Assembly: GCF_900106995.1 (NCBI RefSeq)
Contig: NZ_FNOK01000078.1
Coordinates: 1-36,071, forward strand
DNA length: 36,071 nt
Direction of reading: 5' to 3'
Origin: Saccharopolyspora shandongensis
GTDB lineage: Bacteria > Actinomycetota > Actinomycetes > Mycobacteriales > Pseudonocardiaceae
The position numbers and the translations under genes are program-made. Numbering within the stretch: position 1 is the first letter of the stretch; every line of letters starts with the position of its first letter. The notes below the pieces were generated by a model. That model did not search any database. It worked only from the letters and a program-made list of their open reading frames with translations, and was not told where the DNA came from. This document shows, one piece after another, positions 1-7,464 of the stretch.

Positions 1-962
1 GTCCGGTCCGCGATCCCGATACGGGTGCGCTGCTCGGCGCGGTCGATCTCAGCGGGCCGCTGCACACGATGCACCCGGCGCTGCTCGCGCTCGTGACCGC
101 CGGGGCGCGGCTGGTGGAGGGCGAACTCCGCTGGCGCCTGCACGCCTCCGACGACCTCTTCCGCGAACGCAACGCCCACTACCTCGGCGAATCCGGCCGG
201 GGAGCGGCGCTGCTGAGCCCGAGTGGCCGGATCGTCGCGAGCGCGTCTACGGCGCAGTTCGTTCCGGGGCAGCGCGTCGGCCTCGACGACAGCGGGATCG
301 TCCGTCTCGACAACGGCGAACACGCCGAGGTCGAACCGCTGGAGGGCGGTTACCTCCTGCGTGTTCCTCAGCGCCGCCGGCGCCCGCAGCTGTCGTTGCA
401 GCTTCTCGGCGACGGCATTCCCAAGGCCACAGTGGACGGTGTGCGGCACGAGTTGAGCCTGCGGCACGCGGAGATCCTCGCACTGCTCGCGATGCATCCG
501 GGTGGCCTGAACGCGGAGCGGCTGGCGCTGCTCCTGCACGGGGAGCACGGCAACCCCACCACGGTCCGGGTCGAGATCCACCGCATCCGCAACGTGCTCG
601 GCCAGGACGTGGTCAAGCCCAGGCCGTACCGGATCGCCGCCGATCTCGACAGCGACCTGGGCGCCCTCCGCGAGGCTTTGAGCCGGGGTGACGCCGAAGC
701 AGCCCTCGACCACGCCGGACTGTTGCTGCCGCGCTCGGAGTCCACCGCGATCCGTGCCGAGCGCGACGAACTCCTGGCGTCGTTGCGCGGGTTGGCGTTG
801 GCGGCGAGGAGTCCGGAACTGCTCTGGCGTTTCGCCAACACCGATGCGGGGCGCGACGATCTGGAAGTGCTGGAAAAGGCACGCGACCTGACGGCACCAG
901 ACGCCCCGCAACGAAAAGTCCTCGAAATCCGGCTGCGCCGGTTATCGGAAGAAGAGGCGTAG
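1..962 (+). CDS. GAF-domain winged-helix transcriptional regulator, C-terminal part
   Basis: The reading frame is open from base 3, with no start codon that fits the family, so the gene begins upstream of the window. The visible 319 residues start in the end of a GAF sensor domain (DPDTGALLGAVDLSGP, a segment typical of AcoR-like GAF regulators). A linker follows, then a winged-helix region (LSLRHAEILALLAMHPGGL, then TTVRVEIHRIRNVLG) and a helical BTAD-like tail. It is probably a cytoplasmic DNA-binding regulator that senses a small ligand through GAF. In actinomycetes such proteins are often encoded beside aldehyde or alcohol dehydrogenase genes; the upstream neighbour is not visible, so the target is unknown. 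The stop is TAG at 960-962. Family assignment is good, function inferred. Confidence 0.8.
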   Translation, partial: PVRDPDTGALLGAVDLSGPLHTMHPALLALVTAGARLVEGELRWRLHASDDLFRERNAHYLGESGRGAALLSPSGRIVASASTAQFVPGQRVGLDDSGIVRLDNGEHAEVEPLEGGYLLRVPQRRRRPQLSLQLLGDGIPKATVDGVRHELSLRHAEILALLAMHPGGLNAERLALLLHGEHGNPTTVRVEIHRIRNVLGQDVVKPRPYRIAADLDSDLGALREALSRGDAEAALDHAGLLLPRSESTAIRAERDELLASLRGLALAARSPELLWRFANTDAGRDDLEVLEKARDLTAPDAPQRKVLEIRLRRLSEEEA

Positions 963-1086
963 CGAGCCCGACCGGACACGCCAGGGGTCCTCACGGCCGA
1001 GCCCACCGCTTCGCGTTCCCAAGGCATCGCCGGTACGACGAACCTCGGAGGACAAGGCTGCGGGCGCTGGGGTGGGCGCAGTTCGG

Positions 1087-1115
1087 TTGCGGGCAGTTGG
1101 CAGGGGTTCTAACCT
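1087..1115 (+). promoter_or_regulatory. Promoter for a leaderless transcript
   Basis: TTGCGG at 1087-1092, a 17-bp spacer and TAACCT at 1110-1115 form a good actinobacterial promoter. The -10 box ends 6 bp before the ATG at 1122, so transcription would start at or next to the start codon. There is no Shine-Dalgarno sequence, which fits a leaderless mRNA. Confidence 0.55.
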
Positions 1116-1121
1116 GCGCCG

Positions 1122-1703
1122 ATGGTCGTGCAACGATTGCAGGCGGCGGCGCTGTTCCTCGGTCCGGTCATCTTTGCTGCATCGCCGTTCTTCTGGGTCG
1201 ACGGTCATTACGGCGTGAATGGCGGGATGTTGATCGCCCTTTCCATGGTGCCCTGGGTGTACGGGCTGATCGGGGAATACGAACGGTTGCGCGAACGCAT
1301 CCCCGTCGTGTCCGGGCTGTGGTTGTTGCTGTTGTTGATCGGAATGTTCGGCAGCATCGCATTCGGGCTGCAGGGCTTCTTCGAAGGCGTATTCGGCTTG
1401 CACGATCAGGTGGCCCTGGCGCGCTTCGGCGACTACCCGCCGCAGAGCCTGCTGGTGCTGTGGCTCCCGGGGCCGACCTTCCCGCTGGCCCTGCTGGTAT
1501 TCGGCGTACTCCTCTTCTGGACCCGACTGTCCCCGCGGTGGGTCGCTGTCCTGATCTGCCTCGCCGCTGTGGTCTTCCCGCTGGGCCGGGTTCTTCGCCT
1601 CGAATGGGTCGCCTACATCGTCGACCTGCTGGTGATCGTTCCGTTCGCCCAACTCGCTTGGAGCGCTTGGCATCGGACGCCAGCCGATTCCACGATGTCT
1701 TGA
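1122..1703 (+). CDS. Hypothetical multi-pass membrane protein
   Basis: A 193-residue protein with about five or six hydrophobic segments: near residues 8-25, 34-50, 65-90, 110-133, 139-155 and 160-182. Short polar loops carry Glu/Arg (EYERLRERI). I see no signal peptidase site, catalytic motif or recognised family, so it is an integral membrane protein of unknown role. The start at 1122 is supported by a promoter whose -10 box lies 6 bp upstream (leaderless expression). It stands alone between the regulator ending at 962 and a converging lysR gene; a hairpin at 1822-1846 separates the two. Confidence 0.65.
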   Translation: MVVQRLQAAALFLGPVIFAASPFFWVDGHYGVNGGMLIALSMVPWVYGLIGEYERLRERIPVVSGLWLLLLLIGMFGSIAFGLQGFFEGVFGLHDQVALARFGDYPPQSLLVLWLPGPTFPLALLVFGVLLFWTRLSPRWVAVLICLAAVVFPLGRVLRLEWVAYIVDLLVIVPFAQLAWSAWHRTPADSTMS

Positions 1704-1821
1704 GGCCGGGTCGCTCTGATCTGCCGAAAATGTTGATCCAGAAGATCTGGCGCGCTTTGGATCAACTTGCCGGTGCGGAGGCCTTGCTGCGGAAAGAATC
1801 TGAGCGAATAAGCGCCTTTCC

Positions 1822-1846
1822 CGTCGGCTTCGACTCGAAGCCGACG
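1822..1846. terminator. Bidirectional terminator hairpin
   Basis: CGTCGGCTTCG (1822-1832), loop ACT, and CGAAGCCGACG (1836-1846) form a perfect 11-bp stem. It lies between the converging membrane-protein gene and the lysR stop at 1852. There is no clear T-tract, as is common for actinobacterial terminators. A second 5-bp stem (CCCGG/CCGGG, 1847-1860) overlaps the lysR stop codon. Confidence 0.55.
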
Positions 1847-1851
1847 CCCGG

Positions 1852-2772
1852 TCAGCCGGGTTGGGCCGGGAGGATTCCGGCCGCGGTCTTGGTGATCGCT
1901 TGGAGGGCGCGGGCGATCGTTGGATTGTCCCGGCCGCCCATCCTGGTGGCCGCCAGGATTCGGCGCGCGGGTGCCGGTTCGCCGTGGAGCGGGATGCGGG
2001 CGACCGGCCAATAGCTGTGCAGGCGTGCCAGCCGGGGCACCAGGATGACGCCGAACCCGTGGGCGACGAGTGCGGTTCCGGTGTCCCATTCGTCGGCGTA
2101 GTGCGCGACGTTCGGGCTGAAACCCGCTGCCATGCACGCGGTGATCACCAGCTGGTGGTAGGTGCTGTCCGGTCGGCCCACGATCCACGGCTCGTTCGCC
2201 GCGTCGGCGAGTGTCACCGCCGGGCGGTCGGTCAGCGGGTGACCGAGCGGCGTGACCAGGTCGAGCGGATCGTCGAGCAGTGGCCGCTGGTCGAACCGCG
2301 CGTCCGCCAGCGGCGGGGTGTCCGCCGTGACGATCACCAGCGCCAGGTCCGCGTCTCCGGCGAGCAGCAGGTCGAAGCACCGGGCGGGCTCGGCCTCGAT
2401 CAGCCGCACCTTCAGGTTCGGGAAGTCGTCACGCAGTTCGGCGGCGGCCGGCGGCAGCAAATGCGTTGCTGCGGTGGAGAAACCGCACAGGGTGAACGGG
2501 CCGCCGGGCTCGTCGGCGAGAGCGGCCAGTTCAGCCTTGGCGCGCTCCCACTGGGCGTGCAGCAGTTCCGCGTGGTGCAGCAGCGCATGCGCGGCGGAGG
2601 TCAGCCGGATTCGGCGGCCTTGCGGAACCACCAGTTCCACGCCGAGCTCCGCGGACAGCTGGCGCAGCTGGTAGGACACCGCCGACGGCGTGTAGTGCAG
2701 CACCTGAGCCGCGGCGGTGACGGTGCCGTGCTTGGCGACGAGCTGCAACACCCGAAGTCGAGCGTCAATCAT
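1852..2772 (-). CDS. LysR-family transcriptional regulator
   Basis: A 306-residue LTTR of normal length. The N-terminal winged HTH occupies about residues 1-60 (VTAAAQVLHYTPSAVSYQL is the recognition region). A PBP2-type effector domain follows from about residue 90. I start it at the ATG 2770-2772, giving MIDARLRVLQ, where LTTRs usually begin. The frame stays open upstream to 2997, but that part is not LTTR-like and would run through the intergenic DNA into the divergent oxidoreductase gene. No Shine-Dalgarno sequence precedes the ATG, so it may be leaderless. It is divergent from the demethylation operon and very probably controls it; the inducer, perhaps a betaine or its product, is not known. 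Its own start codon overlaps a likely operator, suggesting autoregulation. Confidence 0.88.
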   Translation of the reverse strand: MIDARLRVLQLVAKHGTVTAAAQVLHYTPSAVSYQLRQLSAELGVELVVPQGRRIRLTSAAHALLHHAELLHAQWERAKAELAALADEPGGPFTLCGFSTAATHLLPPAAAELRDDFPNLKVRLIEAEPARCFDLLLAGDADLALVIVTADTPPLADARFDQRPLLDDPLDLVTPLGHPLTDRPAVTLADAANEPWIVGRPDSTYHQLVITACMAAGFSPNVAHYADEWDTGTALVAHGFGVILVPRLARLHSYWPVARIPLHGEPAPARRILAATRMGGRDNPTIARALQAITKTAAGILPAQPG

Positions 2773-2799
2773 GCAAGGAGTTTGCACGATCTGCTGCAT
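2772..2799. promoter_or_regulatory. Candidate LysR operator in the divergent promoter region
   Basis: TGCAA-GGAGT-TTGCA at 2772-2786 is a perfect 5-5-5 interrupted palindrome. A third TGCA lies at 2795-2798 within TGCAT. The three TGCA cores are 11 and 12 bp apart, about one helical turn, like the recognition and activation sites of LTTRs. The element touches the lysR start codon and sits about 90-110 bp upstream of the oxidoreductase ATG. Confidence 0.5.
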
Positions 2800-2884
2800 G
2801 AACGTTTGATTGTCCGGACGGGCCATGGCGCTCCACGCTGGTGGGCACAGACGTCCACCTCGGCCGGAATTCGCGAGGAGCGCC

Positions 2885-4918
2885 ATGCATCCGACGGATC
2901 CCCTGCTCCAGCCGTTCACCATCAAGCAGCTCACCTTGCGCAACCGCGTGGTCAGCACCTCGCACGAACCCGCCTTCGCCGAGGACGGCCTGCCCAAGGA
3001 CCGCTACCGGCTGTACCACCTGGAGAAGGCGCGCGGCGGGGTCGGGCTGACCATGATCGGCGGCTCCGCGGTCGTCGCCCCCGACAGCCCACCGGCCTTC
3101 GGCAACCTGCTGCTCTACCGCGACGAGGTGGTGCCGTGGCTGCGTCGGCTCGGCGACGACGTGCACGCCGCCGGCGCGGCGGTCATGTGCCAGATCACCC
3201 ACCTGGGGCGGCGCACCAGCAACTACGCGGGGGACTGGCTGCCGGTGCTGTCCGCGTCCCCGCTGCGCGAACCCGCGCACCGCGCGTTCCCCAAGGCCGC
3301 CGAGCAGTGGGACCTGGACCGGATCGTGCGGGACTACGCCGACGCGGCGGCGCGCTGCGAAGCCGGCGGCCTCGACGGCGTCGAGATCCAGGCGTACGGG
3401 CACTTCCTGGACAGCTTCCTGTCGCCGACGACGAACCGCCGCACGGACTCCTGCGGCGGGAGCCTGGCCAACCGGATGTCGTTCCCGCGCCGGGTGATCC
3501 GGGCGGTGCGGGCGGCGGTCGGGCCCGGTTTCATCGTCGGCATCCGGATGATGATGGACGAGACCCGGCCGGGCGGGCTGACCGTCGACGACGCCCTGGC
3601 GGCGGCGCGCTGCTTCCTCGACGACGGCATCGACCTCATCAGCACCATCCGCGGCTCGATCGAAAGCGATGCCGCGCTGGCCCGGACCATCCCGTCCATG
3701 GGCACGCCGTCGGCGCCGTTCCTGGAGTTCAGCGGCGAGATCAGGCGGAGCCTCCAGGTCCCGGTGATGCACGCCGCCCGCATCGCCGACGTCGCGACCG
3801 CGCGCCACGCCGTGCGGGACGGCCTGCTCGACCTGGTCGGCATGACCCGGGCCCAGATCGCCGATCCGCACCTGGTCGCCAAGGTCGCGGCGGGAGCGGA
3901 GGACCGCATCCGGCCGTGCGTCGGGGCCAGCTACTGCCTCGACGCGATCTACGACTCCGGCGACACCAAGTGCATCCACAACCCCGCCACCGGCCGGGAG
4001 CAACAGCTCCCGCACACCATCACGCGCGCCTCGGAGCGGAAGAAGGCGGTGATCGTGGGCGGTGGTCCTGCGGGGCTGGAAGCGGCCCGGGTGCTGGGCG
4101 AACGGGGACACGACGTGGTGCTGTTCGAAGCGAACGACGTGCCGGGCGGGCAGGTCCGCATCGCGGCCGCGAACCCTCGCCGGCGGGATCTGCTCGGCAT
4201 CGTGGACTGGCGCGTCGACGAATGCAAGCTGCTCGGCGTCGACTTCCGGTTCGGCGTGCTGGCCGAGGCGGCGGAGGTTCGCGACGAGCACCCCGACGTC
4301 GTGCTCGTCGCCACCGGCGGCACGCCGAACCCGACGTTGCCGGAAGGGACCGAGGTGGCCGACACCTGGGACGTTCTCACCGGTGCCCTACGCCCCGAAG
4401 GCCGGGTGCTGGTCTACGACGACAACGGCGCGTACCCGGGCATGGACGCCGTCGAGGTGCTGGCCCGCCGAGGGGCGTCGGTCGAGTACGTGACACCGGA
4501 GCGCATGCTCGCGCCGGACGTCGGCAGCATGAATTCGCCGGCATATCTGGAAGTCTTCGCCGAGCACGCGGTGCGCGTCACGCTGGCTCACCGGCTGCGA
4601 TCGGTGCGCCGCACACCGGACGGGCGCCGCACCGCGACGTTGCGCAGTGAGTACGCCGCCGTGGAAACCGAGCGGACCGTCGACCACGTGGTGGTCGAGA
4701 ACGGGACGCTGCCCAACGATGAGCTCTACCAAGCGCTGCTCGCCGATTCGACCAACCTCGGCGAGGTGGACCACCGCGCGCTGCTGGCCCTCGCGCCGCA
4801 GGGCGTCACCCGCAACCAAGCGGGCCACTACCAGCTGTTCCGGATCGGCGATGCCGTGACCAGCCGCAACATCCACGCCGCCGTCTTCGACGCGCTGCGC
4901 CTGTGCCTGCCCATGTGA
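2885..4918 (+). CDS. NADH:flavin oxidoreductase of the TMADH/DgcA (N-methyl demethylase) family
   Basis: A 677-residue protein. Residues about 1-370 form an old-yellow-enzyme FMN barrel (LRNRVVST near 18; AYGHFLDSFLSPTTNRRTD at 170-188). From about 388 there is a second nucleotide-binding region (GGGPAGLEA at 392-400). This is the trimethylamine dehydrogenase layout. AYGHFLDSF resembles dimethylglycine or N-methylproline demethylases more than enoate reductases. The iron-sulfur segment has Cys345, Cys351 and Cys363, but the position between the first two that is Cys in TMADH is Ala348. Start at ATG 2885 is chosen because GAGGAG lies 6 bp upstream. Beside a GbcAB-like pair it probably removes a methyl group from a tertiary amine such as dimethylglycine or N-methylproline. 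The last codon (ATG, 4913-4915) is followed by TGA, and the next gene starts 17 bp downstream. Confidence 0.82.
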   Translation: MHPTDPLLQPFTIKQLTLRNRVVSTSHEPAFAEDGLPKDRYRLYHLEKARGGVGLTMIGGSAVVAPDSPPAFGNLLLYRDEVVPWLRRLGDDVHAAGAAVMCQITHLGRRTSNYAGDWLPVLSASPLREPAHRAFPKAAEQWDLDRIVRDYADAAARCEAGGLDGVEIQAYGHFLDSFLSPTTNRRTDSCGGSLANRMSFPRRVIRAVRAAVGPGFIVGIRMMMDETRPGGLTVDDALAAARCFLDDGIDLISTIRGSIESDAALARTIPSMGTPSAPFLEFSGEIRRSLQVPVMHAARIADVATARHAVRDGLLDLVGMTRAQIADPHLVAKVAAGAEDRIRPCVGASYCLDAIYDSGDTKCIHNPATGREQQLPHTITRASERKKAVIVGGGPAGLEAARVLGERGHDVVLFEANDVPGGQVRIAAANPRRRDLLGIVDWRVDECKLLGVDFRFGVLAEAAEVRDEHPDVVLVATGGTPNPTLPEGTEVADTWDVLTGALRPEGRVLVYDDNGAYPGMDAVEVLARRGASVEYVTPERMLAPDVGSMNSPAYLEVFAEHAVRVTLAHRLRSVRRTPDGRRTATLRSEYAAVETERTVDHVVVENGTLPNDELYQALLADSTNLGEVDHRALLALAPQGVTRNQAGHYQLFRIGDAVTSRNIHAAVFDALRLCLPM

Positions 4919-4935
4919 ACACGAGGAGCGCGGAA

Positions 4936-6183
4936 GTGACTGCACTGGGAACCATCGAAGCGTCCGAACTCGTCGCCCGGCGGCCGGTCGGCCACAGCCT
5001 GGAAGCAGCGTTCTACACCGGCCGGGAATTCTTCGACCTCGACATCGCGGCGATCTTCGCGAAGCACTGGATCTTCGTGGCCACCGAGGCCGAACTGCCC
5101 GAGCCGGGCGATTACCTCACCACGACGCTCGGCGACTACTCGATCATCGTGCTGCGCGATGATGAGGAGAACATCCGGTCGTTCCACAACGTCTGCCGCC
5201 ACCGCGGCGCCCGCATCCTGGACCAGCAGCGCGGATCGGTCGGGAACATCGTCTGCGGTTACCACAAGTGGACCTACGGCACCGACGGCGCGCTCCGGCA
5301 CGCACCGTCCCAGCCGCCCGGCTTCGACCCCGGTTGCTTCGGGCTCAAGCCCGTCCACGCCCGCAGCGTCGCCGGTCTCGTCTTCGTCTGCCTCGCCGAC
5401 GAACCGCCGAGAGACTTCGCCGACGTGTCCGCGCGCATCGAACCGTACCTGGCGCCGCACCGCCTGCGCGAAGCCAAGGTCGCAGCGCAGGTCGACCTGG
5501 TGGAGCAGGGCAACTGGAAGCTGGTGATGGAGAACAACCGGGAGTGCTACCACTGCGACGGCCATCCCGAACTGCTGCGCACGTTCTTCCCCACCTACGG
5601 CTACACCGACGCGAACCTGCCCGCGCGGCTGCGCCCGGCGCACGAGCGCTACCTGCGGGTCGACGCCGAGCTGCGCGCGATCTGCGACGACTCCGGCCTG
5701 CCGTACCGGCTCATCGAGGAGCTGGACACCCGCGCGACCGGGTTCCGAATCCAGCGCGATCCGCTCGACCTCGCCGGGGAATCCTTCACCGCGGACGGCA
5801 AAGCCGCGTGCCGGCGCCCGCTCGGCGACGTCCCGACACCCCGGCTCGGGCACTTGTCGCTGCACCTGCAGCCCAATTCGTGGTTCCACGTCGTCAGCGA
5901 TCACGCCGTCACCTTCTCGGCGCTGCCGATCGCCCCGGACCGGACGTTGCTGCGCACCACCTGGCTGGTGGCCCCGGATGCCGTGGAAGGCGTGGACTAC
6001 GACTTGGAGACGCTGCTCAAGATCTGGACGGCCACCAACGAGCAGGATGCGCACCTGGTCGCCCGCGCGCAGCAGGGGATCGGCAGCCCGGCGTACGAGC
6101 CCGGCCCGTACGCCCCGACGGAGTACCAGGTCGAGGCCTTCTGCAACTGGTACATCGGCCGCCTCCGCGAGCATCTGCGATGA
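4936..6183 (+). CDS. Rieske non-heme iron oxygenase, GbcA-like (betaine N-demethylase)
   Basis: A 415-residue oxygenase subunit. The Rieske [2Fe-2S] motif is CRHRGA (Cys87, His89) followed by CGYH (Cys107, His110). The mononuclear iron region is ENNRECYHCDGHPEL with His206 and His210. Glu203 occupies the place of the bridging Asp of naphthalene dioxygenase, as reported for carnitine oxygenase CntA. No beta-subunit gene is present, as in GbcA and CntA. The GTG start at 4936 has GAGGAG 7 bp upstream and is preferred over an ATG at 4903 inside the upstream gene. The likely reaction is O2-dependent demethylation of a quaternary amine such as glycine betaine or stachydrine, with electrons from the next gene. 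Exact substrate is inferred; carnitine-type substrates are less likely because of the DgcA-like neighbour. Confidence 0.85.
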   Translation: MTALGTIEASELVARRPVGHSLEAAFYTGREFFDLDIAAIFAKHWIFVATEAELPEPGDYLTTTLGDYSIIVLRDDEENIRSFHNVCRHRGARILDQQRGSVGNIVCGYHKWTYGTDGALRHAPSQPPGFDPGCFGLKPVHARSVAGLVFVCLADEPPRDFADVSARIEPYLAPHRLREAKVAAQVDLVEQGNWKLVMENNRECYHCDGHPELLRTFFPTYGYTDANLPARLRPAHERYLRVDAELRAICDDSGLPYRLIEELDTRATGFRIQRDPLDLAGESFTADGKAACRRPLGDVPTPRLGHLSLHLQPNSWFHVVSDHAVTFSALPIAPDRTLLRTTWLVAPDAVEGVDYDLETLLKIWTATNEQDAHLVARAQQGIGSPAYEPGPYAPTEYQVEAFCNWYIGRLREHLR

Positions 6184-7238
6184 CCGGCGTGCGAACCTCC
6201 CGGACCACGTGCGACTGGGCGGACGCGGCGGACCAGCGGCTGGTCTGCAAGCAGGTCCAGCAGTTGACCGCCGACGTGAAGATGTTCGTCTTCGAACCCG
6301 TCGAGCCCGCGCTGTTCCACCACGACCCGGGCCAGTACATCACCATCACGGTGCCGGTCGACGGGCTGGAGGTCGACAGGTGCTACACGCTGTCCTCACC
6401 GCCGTCCCGCCCGCACCTCGCGGCGATCACCGTGAAGCGCGTGCCTGGCGGGCAGGTCTCCAACTGGCTGCACGACCACTTGGTGCCCGGTGCGGTCCTC
6501 CACGCACGAGGCCCGTTCGGCGAGTTCTCGATGCACCGGCGCCCGGCGTCGAAGTACCTGTTCCTCTCCGCCGGGAGTGGCGTGACGCCGCTGATGTCGA
6601 TGACCAGGACGCTCCACGACCTGGCCGGCCCGGCGGACGTGGTCTTCGTGCACAGCGCCCGCACCCCGGACGACATCATCTTCCGGCGAGAACTGGACTT
6701 CATCGAAGCCACTTCGGAGCGCATCCGGGTGGCGCACGTCTGCGAGGACGACGGGGCGGACGAGCGCTGGGCGGGCCGGCGCGGTCGACTGGACCTCGAC
6801 GTGCTGCGCAGCATCAGTCCGGACTTCCTGGATCGCGAGGTGTTCACCTGCGGTCCGGCCGGCTACATGGCCGCCGTGCGGCTGATGCTCGCGGAAGCCG
6901 GTTTCGCCATGGACCACTACCACGAGGAGAGCTTCACCCTCGACGCCGCGGTCCCCGAAACATCCGGTGGCGAAGGGACATTCGAAGTGCGGCTCGCCCG
7001 CAGCGGCCGGACCGTCGAGTGCGACGCCGACACGCCGGTCCTGGACGCCGCGGCGAGCGCCGGCATCACCCTGCCGTCGTCCTGCGGACAAGGAATGTGC
7101 GGCACCTGCAAGGCAACGCTGCTGAAGGGCTCGGTGGACATGCGGCACAACGGCGGTATCCGCCCCCGGGACCGAGCGGAGAACAAGATCCTCCTGTGCT
7201 GCGCGAAACCACTGGAAGACCTGGTGATCGACGCCTGA
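6180..7238 (+). CDS. Ferredoxin-type reductase, GbcB-like partner of the Rieske oxygenase
   Basis: A 352-residue flavin reductase. An FAD-binding beta barrel (RCYTLSS, 67-73) is followed by an NAD(P)H-binding domain (GSGVTPLMS, 132-140; CGPAGYM, 224-230). A C-terminal plant-type [2Fe-2S] domain has Cys302, Cys307, Cys310 and Cys340 or Cys341. This order matches GbcB-like reductases. It should pass electrons from NAD(P)H through flavin and its iron-sulfur centre to the Rieske subunit. Its ATG overlaps the previous stop (ATGA at 6180-6183), so the two subunits are translationally coupled. The operon ends here; the next 120 bp contain inverted repeats CCTGATCG (7246-7253) and CGATCAGG (7296-7303). 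Confidence 0.86.
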   Translation: MTGVRTSRTTCDWADAADQRLVCKQVQQLTADVKMFVFEPVEPALFHHDPGQYITITVPVDGLEVDRCYTLSSPPSRPHLAAITVKRVPGGQVSNWLHDHLVPGAVLHARGPFGEFSMHRRPASKYLFLSAGSGVTPLMSMTRTLHDLAGPADVVFVHSARTPDDIIFRRELDFIEATSERIRVAHVCEDDGADERWAGRRGRLDLDVLRSISPDFLDREVFTCGPAGYMAAVRLMLAEAGFAMDHYHEESFTLDAAVPETSGGEGTFEVRLARSGRTVECDADTPVLDAAASAGITLPSSCGQGMCGTCKATLLKGSVDMRHNGGIRPRDRAENKILLCCAKPLEDLVIDA

Positions 7239-7346
7239 GTCCCTTCCTGATCGGATCGCAGAAGAAGCTCACCGCACGGTCAAGCGTTGCCGGCGCGATC
7301 AGGAGTTCGGCCGAAAAATTCGGCGGAGAACCTCGCAGTCATGCCC

Positions 7347-7352
7347 TAACCT
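7347..7352 (+). promoter_or_regulatory. -10 box of a possibly leaderless leader-ORF transcript
   Basis: TAACCT matches the TANNNT -10 pattern and is identical to the -10 box at 1110. It ends 7 bp before GTG 7360 and 10 bp before ATG 7363, so the transcript would start at or a few bases before the leader ORF. I see no good -35 hexamer. Confidence 0.45.
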
Positions 7353-7362
7353 CGCCGACGTG

Positions 7363-7395
7363 ATGATGCAGCAGTTCTTCTTCCGCCTGAGCTGA
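7363..7395 (+). CDS. Putative regulatory leader peptide with three consecutive Phe
   Basis: A 10-codon ORF, MMQQFFFRLS then TGA; an in-frame GTG at 7360 would add one residue. There is no Shine-Dalgarno sequence, but a -10 box lies just upstream, so it may be read from a leaderless mRNA. The run TTCTTCTTC (7375-7383) is complementary to GAAGGAGAA (7454-7462), the ribosome-binding site of the NTPase gene, with one G-U wobble. Two hairpins lie between. This layout suggests that ribosome position on the leader controls access to the downstream start. The peptide and its role are inferred from sequence layout only; I know of no named family. Confidence 0.5.
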   Translation: MMQQFFFRLS

Positions 7396-7438
7396 CTCGG
7401 CCCCGAGTCCCGGCGCCGCGCCTCGTGCGCGCGGCGCC
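7394..7438 (+). promoter_or_regulatory. Two leader RNA hairpins upstream of the NTPase gene
   Basis: Hairpin 1 is GACTCG-GCCC-CGAGTC (7394-7409) and starts in the leader stop codon. Hairpin 2 is GGCGCCGCGC (7412-7421), a 7-nt loop, and GCGCGGCGCC (7429-7438), a perfect 10-bp all-GC stem. No U-tract follows, so it may act as a bridging or Rho-assisted element rather than a simple terminator. Both would fold between the leader ORF and the NTPase ribosome-binding site. Confidence 0.55.
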
Positions 7439-7464
7439 TGATCAGTCGTTCCTGAAGGAGAAAA

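Noticed and set aside
1861..4650. 929-codon plus-strand open frame across the lysR and oxidoreductase genes
   Set aside because: Low-complexity Arg/Gly-rich shadow frame; it covers both a LysR gene on the other strand and a flavoenzyme in another frame.
7412..7438. Simple intrinsic terminator of the betaine operon
   Set aside because: It lies downstream of a new promoter and leader ORF, lacks a U-tract, and the NTPase gene starts 26 bp later; a regulatory leader role fits better.
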